From Ustilaginoidea virens (Eukaryota; Ascomycota; Sordariomycetes; Hypocreales; Clavicipitaceae): a DNA stretch of 64,000 nt. The translations under genes were made by a program, and so were the position numbers. The notes below the pieces were generated by a model that did not search any database, had not been told where the DNA came from, and saw only the letters and a program-made list of their open reading frames with translations. Positions within the stretch are counted from its first letter, which is position 1. Each line of letters starts with the position of its first letter. Shown here piece after piece: positions 23,570 to 35,394 of this stretch. The DNA lies in assembly GCF_000687475.1 (NCBI RefSeq), contig NC_057316.1, positions 1,674,001 through 1,738,000 on the forward strand, written 5' to 3'.

Positions 23570-23668
23570 TTATTCTTTCTTATTATTATTCTTTCCTATC
23601 TATCTTACCTATCCTACCTATCCTACCCATCCTACCTATCCTACCTATCCTGCCTTTCTTACCTATTC
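23570..23668 (+). repeat. Pyrimidine-rich CCTATCCTAC tandem run in the Copia B1 leader
   Basis: About 100 bases of ACCTATCCTACC-type repeats lie just before the gag start at 23673. B2 has the counterpart on the minus strand (about 32580-32690). It is unstructured leader sequence with no frame across it. Confidence 0.7.
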
Positions 23669-23672
23669 CACT

Positions 23673-26261
23673 ATGGCTACTAATACCGACCTAGGGAACC
23701 CGGCAAACTTCCAACTGCTAGGCAGTAAAGACTAGTTTAAATAGATCTCGATTATTAAGAAGTTCGCTATCAACGAAAATATCTGGGCCTATATCAACCC
23801 TTCTATGCAAGATAGGCCTACTTTACAACAACCCATTAAGCCTACTGCTTCTACCATCAAGCCTTATGCTTCCTCTATCCTTAACCTCGACGATTCTGAT
23901 TTTACTAGGTTGCAGTATATAACAAATATCTATAGGACTGCCCTACAGGATTATAAGGATAAAAAAAAGGCTCTCGTCAATATCCAACGTTGGATTATCG
24001 CAACTATAGGCAACTACTACGATACCATAAGCCAGGAGAATGATGTTGCCGCACAGCTATACCTGTTAAAACAACGCTTGCAGCCCACCACTTGGGACCA
24101 TGAAAAAGATATCCGCTAACGCTATACAGCTGTACTGCGAAGTCCTAATAGGACTAAGATATCTAGCTGGATTACTTCCTATAAGAAAGTCCTTGCAGAA
24201 GCTATTAATATCAATATACCAGATACATAAGGACTCCGACCAACCTAGGATTTTATCGACGCCGTGGAATCTATTGCACCAGCCTTTTCTAATTATTAGA
24301 AGAATAGAATCAAGGAAAAGCAATGCAATAATAAAGAAGGATGGGAGAAGAAGATACCCGACGGTCATTATATTAGTGATTTATTCGAGCAAGAGTTTGC
24401 CTTATAACAATAAAGAGCATAAGGTGCCTTTGCCTCTTTCCAGGATATGCATACCACCAATAATGCAAGTAAAAATCAACAAAATAATCAATAAAAAACA
24501 ACTGATATTACTAAGCCAAAATAACTATGCATTTGTGGCCTTTTTCATCGCTGGGAAGATTGTTATATTTTAAACCAGCAAAAGGCGCCCAAGGATTGGA
24601 AGCCTAATACCACTATACTTAATAAAATCCAATCCAAGTTTTCATCTGATTAGCGCTTTAAGGATATAGTTATTAAAGCATTGCAAGCGAAAGGAATCAC
24701 GATTAATCCTATTGTGCTACAACCACCCTCTCCTTCTATATCACTAGGAAGTGCGTTTGCTAGCAAGGATAGTAATACGTTATACAACCTTGTGTAACCT
24801 AAACTGACTATATTATTAACGCCTATTATTAGCCCACAGGTATCTCTCTCAACCACACCTTATCCACTCAAAGATTCCTGGATACTGGATAGTGGTTCTA
24901 ATTTTCATATCACCAATAATAAGGAACGGTTGCTGGATTATGTACCAAATATCGAGCCCGAAACAGCATTTGCAGGCGAATCTAACCCTTCTATACTAGG
25001 ATATGGAAGAGTGCGATTAAATACTAATAAAGGCATCTTCGAGCTAATACACGTAGTATATATACCAACGTTTCATACTAATGTGGCAAGCTTGGAGCGA
25101 TTTATGCGTGCGAATTACTACTGGAACTCACAGACTGGCTGGATTACACATAATAAGGACCGTTTATTTTATACCAACCGGATGTTTGGCCAGCAGGTTA
25201 TTGAGTATAGCGAAGTCGCTGTTGCTACTGCCACTACTACTACCACTACTGGGGATACTACGGTATCTTACCTAACTGGCACTGGGGATACTACGGTATC
25301 TTACCCAACTGGGGATACTACGGTATCTTACCCAACTCGCACCACTATTACTACTGGGGATACTACGGTATTTTACCCAACTGGCACTAGAGATACTACG
25401 GTATCTTACCCAACTAAGGATACTATGGTATCTTACCCTTCTGACGATACTACGGTATCTTGCCCTTCCATATCTATTACCTCTGAGGATACTACACCTC
25501 CTTCATCTATTATTAGTAGGGAAGATCCTACTATACCAGATAAAAATATGTCTCCGTCAATCAACAATTCTGCGGCTACACAATATATAATATCTTATCC
25601 CATTCAACCCACTATAGCGCCCGCTACAGTAGTGGCTATCTCGAAGGATACCTAAAATGCGTCTGCCTCGGAAGCTACAGCTACGATATGGCATAAACGA
25701 CTAGGTTACCGCGATAAAACATCCTTAGGTATAGAGGATAAAGTCACAGCGCCTTATTTATCGGCATAAAATGGCCCAGCTGAACGCTCGGGGGGTATTG
25801 CACAAATATGTGATGTTACCGTTAATGAGAACAACTATGATAGTGGTAAAGCCGCCGCTATACAACAACAACTTGGAATATACCCACCATAACATATCGA
25901 TAATGCTTCTGAGTATGAGGATATAGATGAGCTCTATATATCTCACCCTTCTACTACTGTTATACCTATTCCTACTACTACCTAGCCTTATATTCCTAGT
26001 CCTACCATGCCTTCTACTAGTATAACCTTACCTTTGACTTCTATACCTACTCGTGAACAAGCTGTTCCTAGTAAACAACAACATCTTACAGTCCAGCTAC
26101 CTACCGCAGCTTCCATACAACCTTCTGAAGTAAGGACTGGTAGTCCTATACTACGAAGGTCAGCTAGGCTGGCTAGTAAGAATGCTTCTAGTACGGCTTT
26201 TATTAGCAGCTTCTTTCTAGGTACTAAGAAGTGCCTACACCGACCACTTATACCACTTTAA
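23673..26261 (+). pseudogene. gag-protease polyprotein of Copia B1, integrase/RT deleted in frame
   Basis: One reading frame runs from ATG at 23673 to 26261, interrupted only by TAG/TAA (for example two TAGs where Trp is expected near 23730-23745). Gag runs to about 24570 and ends in a zinc knuckle, CICGLFHRWEDCY (about 24529-24570). Protease has the active site WILDSGSNFHI (24879-24911). A run of DTTVSYPTG repeats and a pre-integrase block, IWHKRLGY (about 25690), follow. Next come a short integrase end (NGPAERSGG, about 25770), a hinge with ILRRSARLASKN, and the polypurine tract. Compared with B2, the integrase core, a second segment, and everything after the hinge are gone. All junctions keep the frame. 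Confidence 0.88.
25240..25470 (+). repeat. 27-bp-type tandem repeat encoding DTTVSYPTG units
   Basis: Seven or so imperfect copies of GATACTACGGTATCTTACCC, with spacers of variable length in multiples of three, lie between protease and pre-integrase. B2 has only two or three copies at about 30900-30960, so copy number varies within the family. Confidence 0.85.
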
Positions 26262-26316
26262 CTAAGTAATACCGACTTGCTAGATAGAGCTAGATCCTAG
26301 CCTATCTAGGGGGGTA

Positions 26317-26878
26317 TGTTAGAATGAAATTATTTATTGTTATTTTAGTTTATTATTTTTGGATATCTATCGCCGACAATCTCTACACATCGCCGCATCA
26401 TCAGATTGAGAAAAGTATTAAGTATTCAGTACTTATATGTATATGGCGGCTGCTAGTAAAGTTGAGTACCCAGTACTTACATACATTCCCTCACGCGCAA
26501 ACATATGATGCATCACAAATTGATCATACCACTTTATCGTCGTAAATCTCGATGCACTACAAATGCATATTTCGCCACATATCTATGATATCACAGTATG
26601 GTCATGACATTCACGTCAGATTGATTTCACTAGGGATGTTCTATGTTGGAATATTATGTATTTAAATCCCTAGATATTCCTACCCAAATAGTGGGAGGAA
26701 TATATGGGGAGGAAGCAAGTATGCAGAATTAATGCACATCAGATTGTCCCTACGCCTTAGTCTCGTATCTTATCTGTGCCGTTACTTTACCTTACTGCGA
26801 TTTTACCATTCCACTGCCTTTATCCTTCGCATACTGCATTATCTTAGCAGGCGCAAAAAACACCGTTTTTGTTTGATA
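26317..26878 (+). repeat. 3' LTR of Copia B1 (562 bp)
   Basis: Same length as the 5' LTR. Differences seen: TGTCAG to TGTTAG, CACACC to CATACC, GTCGCAA to GTCGTAA, and the terminal GACA to GATA. All are CpA to TpA. Confidence 0.95.
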
Positions 26879-26883
26879 TAGCC

Positions 26884-27011
26884 TGCGCCATATATAGATA
26901 TATATAGACTATAGAAGGAACCCGATTTAGGCTCTTCTCCCTTCCTTTTTAATTTTATTAATATATTCGATTAACGCCTATTCGCAGCTGCCCTAGGGCT
27001 AGTCTATTACA
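26884..27011 (+). repeat. Gypsy F 3' LTR, right piece
   Basis: It continues 22067-22192 after Copia B1 and ends CCCTAGGGCTAGTCTATTACA-like at 27011. The total LTR length is 254 bp, close to the 242-243 bp of Gypsy A and C. Confidence 0.8.
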
Positions 27012-27146
27012 GGAAGTGAGTTATCTATAAGTCGGGGATACACTCTAAAGACTACTAATATAAGTATTAGGCCGTTAGGCCTAGTAGAATCATTAACGGC
27101 TTTGATAGCTAGCTATAGTTTCTATTCCTTTATTAATAGGTCGCCC
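27012..27146 (-). pseudogene. D2 fragment, left piece (family D retrotransposon)
   Basis: It matches 40302-40440 of element D (shared blocks AAGTCGGGGATACGCTC and TTAACGGCTTTAATAGC). The matching segment lies in the integrase region of the D pol gene. It is cut on the left by Gypsy F and on the right by Copia B2 at CGCCC, and it resumes at 50198. It is the oldest recognisable layer in the middle of the window. Confidence 0.85.
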
Positions 27147-27711
27147 TGTCAAACAAAAACGGTGGTTTTTGCGCCTGCTAAGATAATGCAGCATGCGAAG
27201 GATAAAGGCAGTGGAATAGTAAAATCGCAGTAAGGTAAAAGTAACGGCACAGATAAGATACGAGACTAAGGCGTAGGGACAATTTGAATTAATTGTGCAC
27301 TCTTGCTTATGTGCATACATCCATACATTCCTCCCACTATTTAGGTAGGAATATCTAGGGATTTAAATACATAATATTCCAATATAGAACATCCCTAGTG
27401 AAATCAATCTGACGTGAATGTCATGACCATACTGTAATATCATAGATATGTGGCGAAATGTGCATTTGTAGTGCATCGAGATTTGCGATGATAAAGTGGT
27501 GTGATCAATTTATAATACATCATATGTTTGTGCGTGAGGGAATGTGTGTAAGTACTAGGTACTCAACTTTACTAGTAGCCGCTATATACATATAAGTACT
27601 GAATACTTAATACCTTTCTCAATTTGATGATGCGGCGATGTGTAGAGATTGTCGGCGATAGATATCCAAAAATAATAAACTAAAATAACAATAAATAATT
27701 TCATTCTGATA
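27147..27711 (-). repeat. 3' LTR of Copia B2 (565 bp)
   Basis: The plus strand starts TGTCAAACAAAAACGG and ends CATTCTGATA. The polypurine tract lies just inside (plus TACCCCCCTAGATAGG, from 27712). Confidence 0.92.
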
Positions 27712-30700
27712 TACCCCCCTAGATAGGCTAGGATCTAGCTCTATCTAGCTAGTTAGTATTACTCTCATCATCTTCTGTTTTTCGTACTAGGTCTTCAATA
27801 TCTACTAGGCCTAGTTAGTTATAGAAGATAGTAAATCGTTGACCTATAAGAGCTTTTGTGAGCCCATCCGCTACTATATTATTAGTAGGAATATAAGTAA
27901 GGTCGAATAAACCCTACTGATAAGCCTGTCGCAACCAGCTGTTGTGGATATCGATATGCTTTAATGCAGTATTAATACGGGGCATTATTATTGTTACTAG
28001 GCGTATAGCTTGTAGGTTATCGCACTCAATAGTAACCTTATGATTAAGCTTAAGTCCTAGTTGTTCCATAAGACGGGTTACAGATATAATAGTCTTAATA
28101 GTTGACGATAGAGCTAGTAGCTCTGCTTCGGTGGAAGATATAGTAACGGTATATTATTTAGTGGCTTCCTAATTAATAGGGCCGCTAAATAGGCTGAAGA
28201 AAGATCCCTAGGTAGACTTCTAGGTCTCTTTATCATCGGCAAAAGCAGCATTAGAAGATATTAATAGCTTTCTAGTAGATAGTTGCTGCTAAATATCATC
28301 ATTTAGTTGTTATTATATAGCAGTATATTGAATAGCTAAGTAATGTGTGATATAGAGGTATATTGTGACCCCTATTGCTAATAGGTAATAGTAAGGGGAA
28401 GGGTTATATAGATATTCTAAAAGGCGGGAGACTGCAACAGCAGTATTAGGTCGGGTCATAGTAGTTGGGTAATTTATAGAGCCTATAAACTTTTGGTACT
28501 GGTATATCTCGTGTACCGTAGCAATGCTAGTATATTTATCAAGAGGCTGTTCTGGGATTAGATAGTCTTTATATGTAATATTTCTTCCTTTTAAGAAGTC
28601 GTACGCAAGCTTTTCCATATAAGAGTCTTACAATAGCCAGGTCTTAGTAGGTCGATGCCGTATAATTCAGATACCTAGGAACCATTTCAAAGTACTAAGG
28701 TCCTTTATTTTATAGGCTGCTTTTAATTTATTAACGACGGATTCTGCTTTAGGACGATTCTTTGGTTGAAATAGTACTACTATATCATCCACAAAATAAA
28801 AGACTACTATAGTAGTAGTAATCATAATATAAGGGTCTTCTGTGATAAGAGTAAGGTCGAGGGATTTAAGGGTTAATAAAAGCTTTTGTTGCTATAGGTA
28901 AGGAGACCTGCGAAGACCATATAAGGCGCGCTATAGTAATAGTGCCTATCTAGGTCTTTTAAATCCATCCGGATATTCTATATAGACGACTTCATCCTAT
29001 AGGCTATTAGTAAATACCGATACAGCATCCATTTATATAGTATTAAGGTCGAACTTCATTATAATAGCTATTAAGATTCGGAAGGACTTAGCAGCTAGCG
29101 TAGCGGCATAGGTTTCTTTATCACTATAAGGTTAAAGATTACTACGCATACAAATTCGGGCTTTAAATTTGGTAAGAAAGCCGTGTTTATCACACTTATA
29201 TTTAAACACCTACGTAAGTAGTATAGGCTTATAATTATTAGGAAGGTCTGATAGTTAGATAGGCTTGAAGGTTCCTTTATTCTAGTTATCATAGAATTCG
29301 CTCTTTACGGCCTTTTTAAATTCTAGTTTAAAATGGTAACCTTTTAGGTCTTTCTAAAACCTTGGTTTAGGCGGTAGGGATGATTAGTATAGGCATTCCT
29401 TAGTGCCTAGAAAAAAACTGCTAATAAAAGCCGTACTAGAAGCATTCTTATTAGCCAGCCTAGCTGACCTTTATAGTATAGAACTAGTCTTAGCACTTGC
29501 TTTAGAAGGATGTGTAGAAGCTGGGGTAGGTAGCTGGACTATAAGATGTTATTATTTACTAGGAATAGCTTATTCACTAGTAGGTATAGAAGTCGAAGGT
29601 AAGGTTAGGCTAGACATAGAAGGCTAGGTAGTAGGAATAGGTATAACAGTAGTAGAAGGGTGAGATATATAGAGCTCGTCTATATCTTCATACTTAGATA
29701 TATTATCAATATATTGTGGTAATTATATTTCAAGTCGTTATAGTATAGCGGCGGATTTACTACTATAGTAACTATTTTCATTAAAGGTAATATCGCGAAT
29801 TCGTCGTACTTCATAAGGGTCGGGAATCTATATACGGTAGATATTAGTAGAATCATAACCTACTAAATATCCTATCTCAGCATATAGTGCTAGCTTTAAT
29901 TCTCATCGATCAGTGCCTTTTAACGCTATTATTGTTAATAGATAGGCCTTATAACCGTAAGCCTTGAGGAATGATATAAAAGGCCTAGGGTCAGTATATT
30001 GAGTATCCCTAGCGTTATTAGCTAGCTAGGAATAAAGTCGTTAATATAGTATAATCTACTGAAGGCCTTATTGTAGTATGCGATTATATAAAAAGGTTGC
30101 GGCTTTCTATAGCTCCGGCCATAGATCTTTAGGTAGGTTAGCAGCTAATCGTAAGGTCCTAGCTTTAGTCCCTATAATACCCCCCAAGCGTTCAGCTGGG
30201 CCGTTTTATACTAAGGTATAAAGCGCTATAACTTTATCCTTTATATCTAAGGATATCTTCTAATTGTAGTATTATTGCTAGAAAGCAGGGTCGTTATCGC
30301 AATAAATAATAGAGATAGTAAGGTTCCACTAGCGCTATAAATAGTTATCAAGGTCTGCTAGCTTTCCTAGGATTTCCGACTGGGTTTTAGAATATAAAGG
30401 ATAATAGAAGATAAATTTAGTATTATTATCCCGTAATAATAATACTGCAATAGCACCATTGTAAGCTTGGTCTAGTATAAATATATTAATATATACCCGC
30501 TAGAAAGGTCTTAGGCTAGGTAAATGGGGCTGCCGGCTAATAATCCTAGTAGCCTTAGATAGTAAGCACTACTTACAATTAATAGTAAATAATCCCTTAA
30601 TTTTAGTGCTAATAGTCGACTGGACTATCCTTTCTAAGGCTTCCTTATTAGAGTAGCCTAGTCGCTTATACTATATCGTAGCTATAGCTTCCGAGGCAGA

Positions 30701-32575
30701 CGCATTATAGGTATCCTTCGAGATAGCCACTACTGTAGCAGGTGCTATAGTAGGTTAAGTGGGATGAAATAGTATAGATTATATAGCCGCAGAATTATTG
30801 ATTGACGGAGATATATTTTTATCCGGTATAGTAGGGTCTTCCCCACTAATAATAAATGAAGGAGATATAGTATCCGCAGAGGTAGTAGATATAGAAGGGC
30901 AAGATACCGTAGTATCGTCAGAAAGGTAAGATACCGTAATATCCCCAGTGGTGGTAGTAGTAGTGGCAGTAGCAATAGCGACTTCGCTATACTCTATAAC
31001 CTGCTAGCTAAATATCCGGTTGGTATAAAATAAACGGTCCTTATTGTGTGTAATCCAGCCAGTCTATGAGTTCTAGTAGTAATTCGCATGCATAAATCGC
31101 TCCAGGCTTGCTATATTGGTATGAAACGTCGGTATATATGCTATATATAGTAGCTCGAAGATGCCTTTATTAGTATTTAATCGCACTCTTCCATATCCTA
31201 ATATAGAAGGATTGGATTTACTAGCAAATGCTATTTCTAGTTCGATATTTGGAATATAATCTAATAACCGGTCTTTATTATTAGTGATATAGGTATTAGA
31301 ACCACTATCTAGTATCTAGGAATCTTTAAGTAGATAGGGTATAATCGAGAGAGATGCCTATAGGCTGGTAATAAATAGGGATGCCTGTGGGCTAGTAATA
31401 GATAGAGATGCCTATAGGCTTGCCTATAGGCTGGTAATAGTTATTGATAATATAGTCGGTTCGGGTTGCATAAGGTTGTATAACGTATTACTATCCTTGC
31501 TAGCAAACGCACTTCTTAGTGATATAGAAGGAGAGGGTGGTTATAACATAATAGGATTAATCGTGATTCCTTTCGCTTACAATACTTTAATAATTATATC
31601 CTTAAAGCGCTAATTAAATGAAAACTTAGATTAGATTTTGTTAAGTATAGTGGTATTGGGCTTCTAATCCTTAGGCGCCTTTTGCTAATTTAAAACATAA
31701 TAATCCTCCTAGCGATAAAAAAGGCCACAAACGTATAGTTATTTGGGCTTAGTAATATCAGTTGTTTTTTATTAATTATTTTGTTGATTTTTATTGGTAT
31801 CTATATCCTGGAAAGAAGTAAAGGCACCTTATGCTCTTTATTGTATAGCAAACTCTTGCTTAAATAAATTACTAATATAATGACCGTTAGGTATCTTCTT
31901 CTCCTATCCTTCTTTATTATTACGTTACTTTTCCTTAATTCTATTCTTCTAATAATTAGAAAAGGCTAGTTTAATAGATTCCATAGCGTCGATAAAATCC
32001 TAGGTTAGTCGGAGTCCTTATGTATCTAGTAGGTTAATATTAATAGCTTCTGCAAGGACTTTCTTATAGGAAGTAATCCAGCTAGATATCTTAGTCCTAT
32101 TAGGACTTCACAGTATAGCTATATAGCACTAGCGGATATCTTTTTTATAGTCCCAAGTAGTAGGCTGCAAGCGTTGTTTTAATAGGTATAGCTATACGGC
32201 AATATTATTCTCCTGGCTTATAGTATTATAGTAGTTGCCTATAGTTGCGATAATCTAGCGTTAGATATTAACGAGAGCCTTTTTCTTATTCTTATAATCC
32301 TATAGGGCAGTCCTATAGACATTCGTTATATACTGTAACCTAGTAAAATCAGAATTATCGAGATTAAGGATAGAGGAAGCATAAGGCTTAATAATAGAAG
32401 TAGTAGGCTCAACGGGCTATTGTAAGGTAGGCCTATCTTGCATAGAAGGGTTGATATAGGCCTAGATATTTTCGTTAATAGCGAACTTCTCAATAATCGA
32501 GATCTATTTAAACCAGTCTTTACTGCCTAGCAGTTGGAAGTTTGCTGGGTTTCCCAGGTCGGTATTAGTAGCTAT
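27712..32575 (-). pseudogene. gag-pol of Copia B2
   Basis: On the minus strand the gag start site is ATA at 32575-32573, where B1 has ATG. Gag follows, then protease ILDSGSNTYI (about 31320-31290). Integrase has CDNDPAF with the catalytic Asp (about 30305-30281) and NGPAERLGG with the Glu (about 30212-30182). A Ser/Thr hinge with RSARLANKN follows. RT has VFYFVDDIVVLF with intact VDD (about 28810-28780), then an open 101-codon frame (28618-28313, MEKLAYDFL start). RNase H remains to about 27760. Stops are TAG/TAA, mostly at Gln or Trp positions. All enzymes of a Copia element are recognisable; none is intact. Confidence 0.88.
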
Positions 32576-33217
32576 AGTAGAATAGGTAGGAAGAATAGGT
32601 AGAAAGGAAGGATAGGTAAGATAAGTAAGATAGGTAAGATAGATAGGAAAGAATAACAATAGGAAAGAATAATAACCTAGCCTTAGTCAAAGAAAATCCA
32701 ATAGAATAAAAAGTCTAAGTAAATCCAAAGGGCAAAATAGTCCTAGTAAATAGTCCTAGGCAAAAGGGGTCAATTATTCAGTCACAATATACCACACTTA
32801 TAGTCTTCCGGCCTTAGTAGTCAAAAGTCGCTTGCCGGTTTCTTAAGTCAGAAGAAATGTTTCGCATAGGCAAATGTGTCGGCACTGCTGCGTTCTTTTA
32901 GGCTATGCCTTGCACTAGCAATTTATATGGCAGCACGGGTGCCCTAGCAGAACTTTTGCTTAAGGCTGATTTCTTTATCGGAAAGAATATTTAATCATAG
33001 AAAATCATCTGGCAAGATAGCGATGATATAATAGAAGGTACACAGGTAAGCAGTCGGTATGCCTATTGCGCGGCGAAGGTCGGAATATAGTGACAGAATT
33101 TGCGCGATTGTGCAGGTTTGCACGCTATTTATCACGCGTTTATACGGTCCTAGTAATAATATTAGCACAGAGGTATAAGAAATATAATAGCAAGAAAAGA
33201 TTGATATTATATAGAAT

Positions 33218-33459
33218 TGTAAAGAACTGGCCCTAGGGCTACTACGAATAGGCGTCGAATGAATATATTAAATAGATTAAGGAGAAAAGAGAGAGGGCCC
33301 GAATAGGGGCCTCTAAGTAGCCTATTTATGCCTATATATAGCACGGGCCGAGTCCTTAGCGAGCCCTTATAACCCTATGCCGATACTCCTAAGGCTAATC
33401 GCAGGCGCAGCCCGAGTCCTAGCCATATTATAGCGCAGGCATAGCCCAAGCCCGTAATA
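33218..33459 (-). repeat. 3' LTR of Gypsy C (242 bp)
   Basis: The plus strand starts TGTAAAGAACTGGCCC and ends AGCCCGTAATA. It differs from the 5' LTR by transitions (GTGACA to GTAATA). The middle is GC-rich, with GCACGGGCCGAG and GCCCGAGTCC. Confidence 0.92.
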
Positions 33460-33475
33460 TACCCCCCTTCTCCGC
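33460..33475 (-). promoter_or_regulatory. Polypurine tract of Gypsy C
   Basis: The minus strand reads GGCGGAGAAGGGGGGTA-like, ending at the LTR edge. It fixes the orientation of the element as minus. Confidence 0.8.
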
Positions 33476-33485
33476 CTTAGAGTTG

Positions 33486-35260
33486 GAAAAATCGCCTTCC
33501 ATTATTAATTAATCCTCCGCTAGGGACCAATTATATCGCCGATTACTATATCGCAATATCCTCAAATCTATATATAAGCTAATTGCCAAGTATAAGAAGG
33601 ATTCGTCTATAACCATAGCGGATATAGCTATACAATTAATAGGAGTCGTATAGTCATTAATTAAGAATAATATAATAGAAGCGTATAGAAGTTCGTTGTT
33701 GCGCTGCTAGCTAGAGGTTGACCGATATAGCTGGGAATATTATAAAAAAATTTTCGCTAGCTGCTAGCTAGAAATCTCCCTATAGTCTTTATTTTTCCTT
33801 ATTAGGGCTTTTTTCCTTCTTCCCTTCTTTTTATTAAGGCTATTAATAAGTATTGAAGGTCCCTATCGTCGTAAGTTTTATCCTATATTAAGCCCGTATT
33901 ATATGCTAATCGGTTAAAGTATTATTTCTATCCTGCTTGCATTAGTATTCCTTACTAAATTCTATCTCTATTATAACCAGCTACTAACTCCTTTCGTAGT
34001 AAGACCTGGTCTAGCCTATTATAAAGCCTATTAGTAAGTCTTAAGTCCCTACCTCTATTGCAAGCGTCTTATATTAACCCTATTTGGAGCCTAAATATAT
34101 CCTTATCTGCCGCTAGAAGTGCCCCTATTAGGGAGGGGTTGAGCCCTACTCGTCCCTAGAAGCCACGCTATACTGCTAGCGATTATCTTCTAGAGGGGGA
34201 CTCCTTAAATAAGGAGTATTAATATATAAAGGATAAAGAGTTTCTATACGATAGATATACTAAATATATAAAGTCGACTAGAGAGTTGCCTATATATAAG
34301 TATTATAAGAGAGCTAAGGGGTGCAAAAGCTATACTAATTCTTATGCATCCTATATATAGCTTAATTAGCATCTCGCGGGGAACCCTATACTATAATATA
34401 TCTTATATAGCTAGATTAAAGTAGTAAAGGAGGAGAGGGCTATTATAGAGCCCGCTTATCCTAAGACGGATATATAGAAAGTATATACTGCTATCTTCAC
34501 CTCTAAGTTTCAGGCTTTAAATAATTAATAGTATCGCGCTTTTACTGCCGAGTAGGTAGCCCCTAGCGCCCCGCATTTAGCATTCGGGCTAAAAAATGCT
34601 ATTAGTATAGTTTCTACTGTATCTATAGCGTTAATGCCCTTGTAGCGCTAGGCTAGGTTTATTATAGATCTTACTCCTATTCTAAATATTATAAAGGAGA
34701 TGCAAATAGAAGCCTGGGAATATTATACCAGGATAAAGCAGTATTAGATTAGAGCTTAATATCCTTAATTGCCTTTACCCCTATCTCGGCCCGCCCTCCC
34801 CGCATATTATGCAGGGGGTGAACTATTATACGATTAAGGCAGCTAATATTATATAGAGGCTCTACCGCCGCTAGCATAAGGTTATCTAATATAACCCCTA
34901 TAGTAGTAGGCAGATCCCGCTCTATAGCCCTTTATGCCTTTGTCATTTTTATTACAGCTACCGCTATAAATACCGTATTATCTAGCCCTATCTTATTAAA
35001 GGGTCTTATTATCTCCTAATATGCCCCTGCTATATTCGCCTTATAGTATCCTATAGATTCTATTATATTATAAACGCATAAAGAACTATCCCTATCTAAT
35101 ATATAGCCTATATATATGCCCTACCCTATAAGGATCCCTGCTACTATTAGCCTATATATTACTATAGGAATAAAAGGAGGCTTAGGGAGATAGAGAGTAG
35201 CCCTAAAAAGGGGCGTATTAAGGTTAAGCCTATATCGGCCCCAATTTAGTTTATTATATT
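33486..35260 (+). pseudogene. Decayed ORF antisense to Gypsy C, unknown function
   Basis: Between the chromodomain and the polypurine tract of Gypsy C lies sequence absent from Gypsy F. The plus strand (antisense to the element) reads as protein in three consecutive segments. The first, 33486-33780, has LIAKYKKDSSITIADIA and LEVDRYSWEYYKKIF. The second, about 33960-34870 in another frame, has LNKEYQYIKDKEFLYDRY, YKYYKRAKGCKSY and IIKEMQIEAWEYY. The third, about 34880-35258 in the first frame again, has CLCHFYYSYRYKYR and RNKRRLREIESSPKKG. Stops are almost all TAG/TAA at plausible Gln codons. The minus frames are hydrophobic and have stop clusters. I recognise no family. Frame changes could be indels or introns. 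It could be a captured gene or an extra element-encoded ORF; a shadow frame cannot be fully excluded. Confidence 0.5.
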
Positions 35261-35394
35261 ATATTTTTTTTTTAGGTATATTTTTATTATTTTATTTTAT
35301 TTTTTATAATAGTAGGTATTTAGCGTTATTTACTAATCTAATAAACCCTATTTTAAGACCCGGCTAGGCCTATCGTAAGTCCTAATATCCCCCT

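Larger units (their letters stand above)
22193..26878 (+). mobile_element. Copia B1, young internally deleted element
   Basis: This is a 4686-bp plus-strand Ty1/copia derivative with two 562-bp LTRs, a primer-binding site, a polypurine tract (AGGGGGGTA, 26309-26316) and the exact duplication TAGCC (22188-22192 and 26879-26883). The four LTR differences I find are all C to T in a CA context. The internal region is 3562 bp against about 5.74 kb in the related B2. It lacks nearly all of integrase and all of RT and RNase H, so it cannot move without enzymes supplied in trans. It is inserted in the Gypsy F LTR. Confidence 0.93.
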
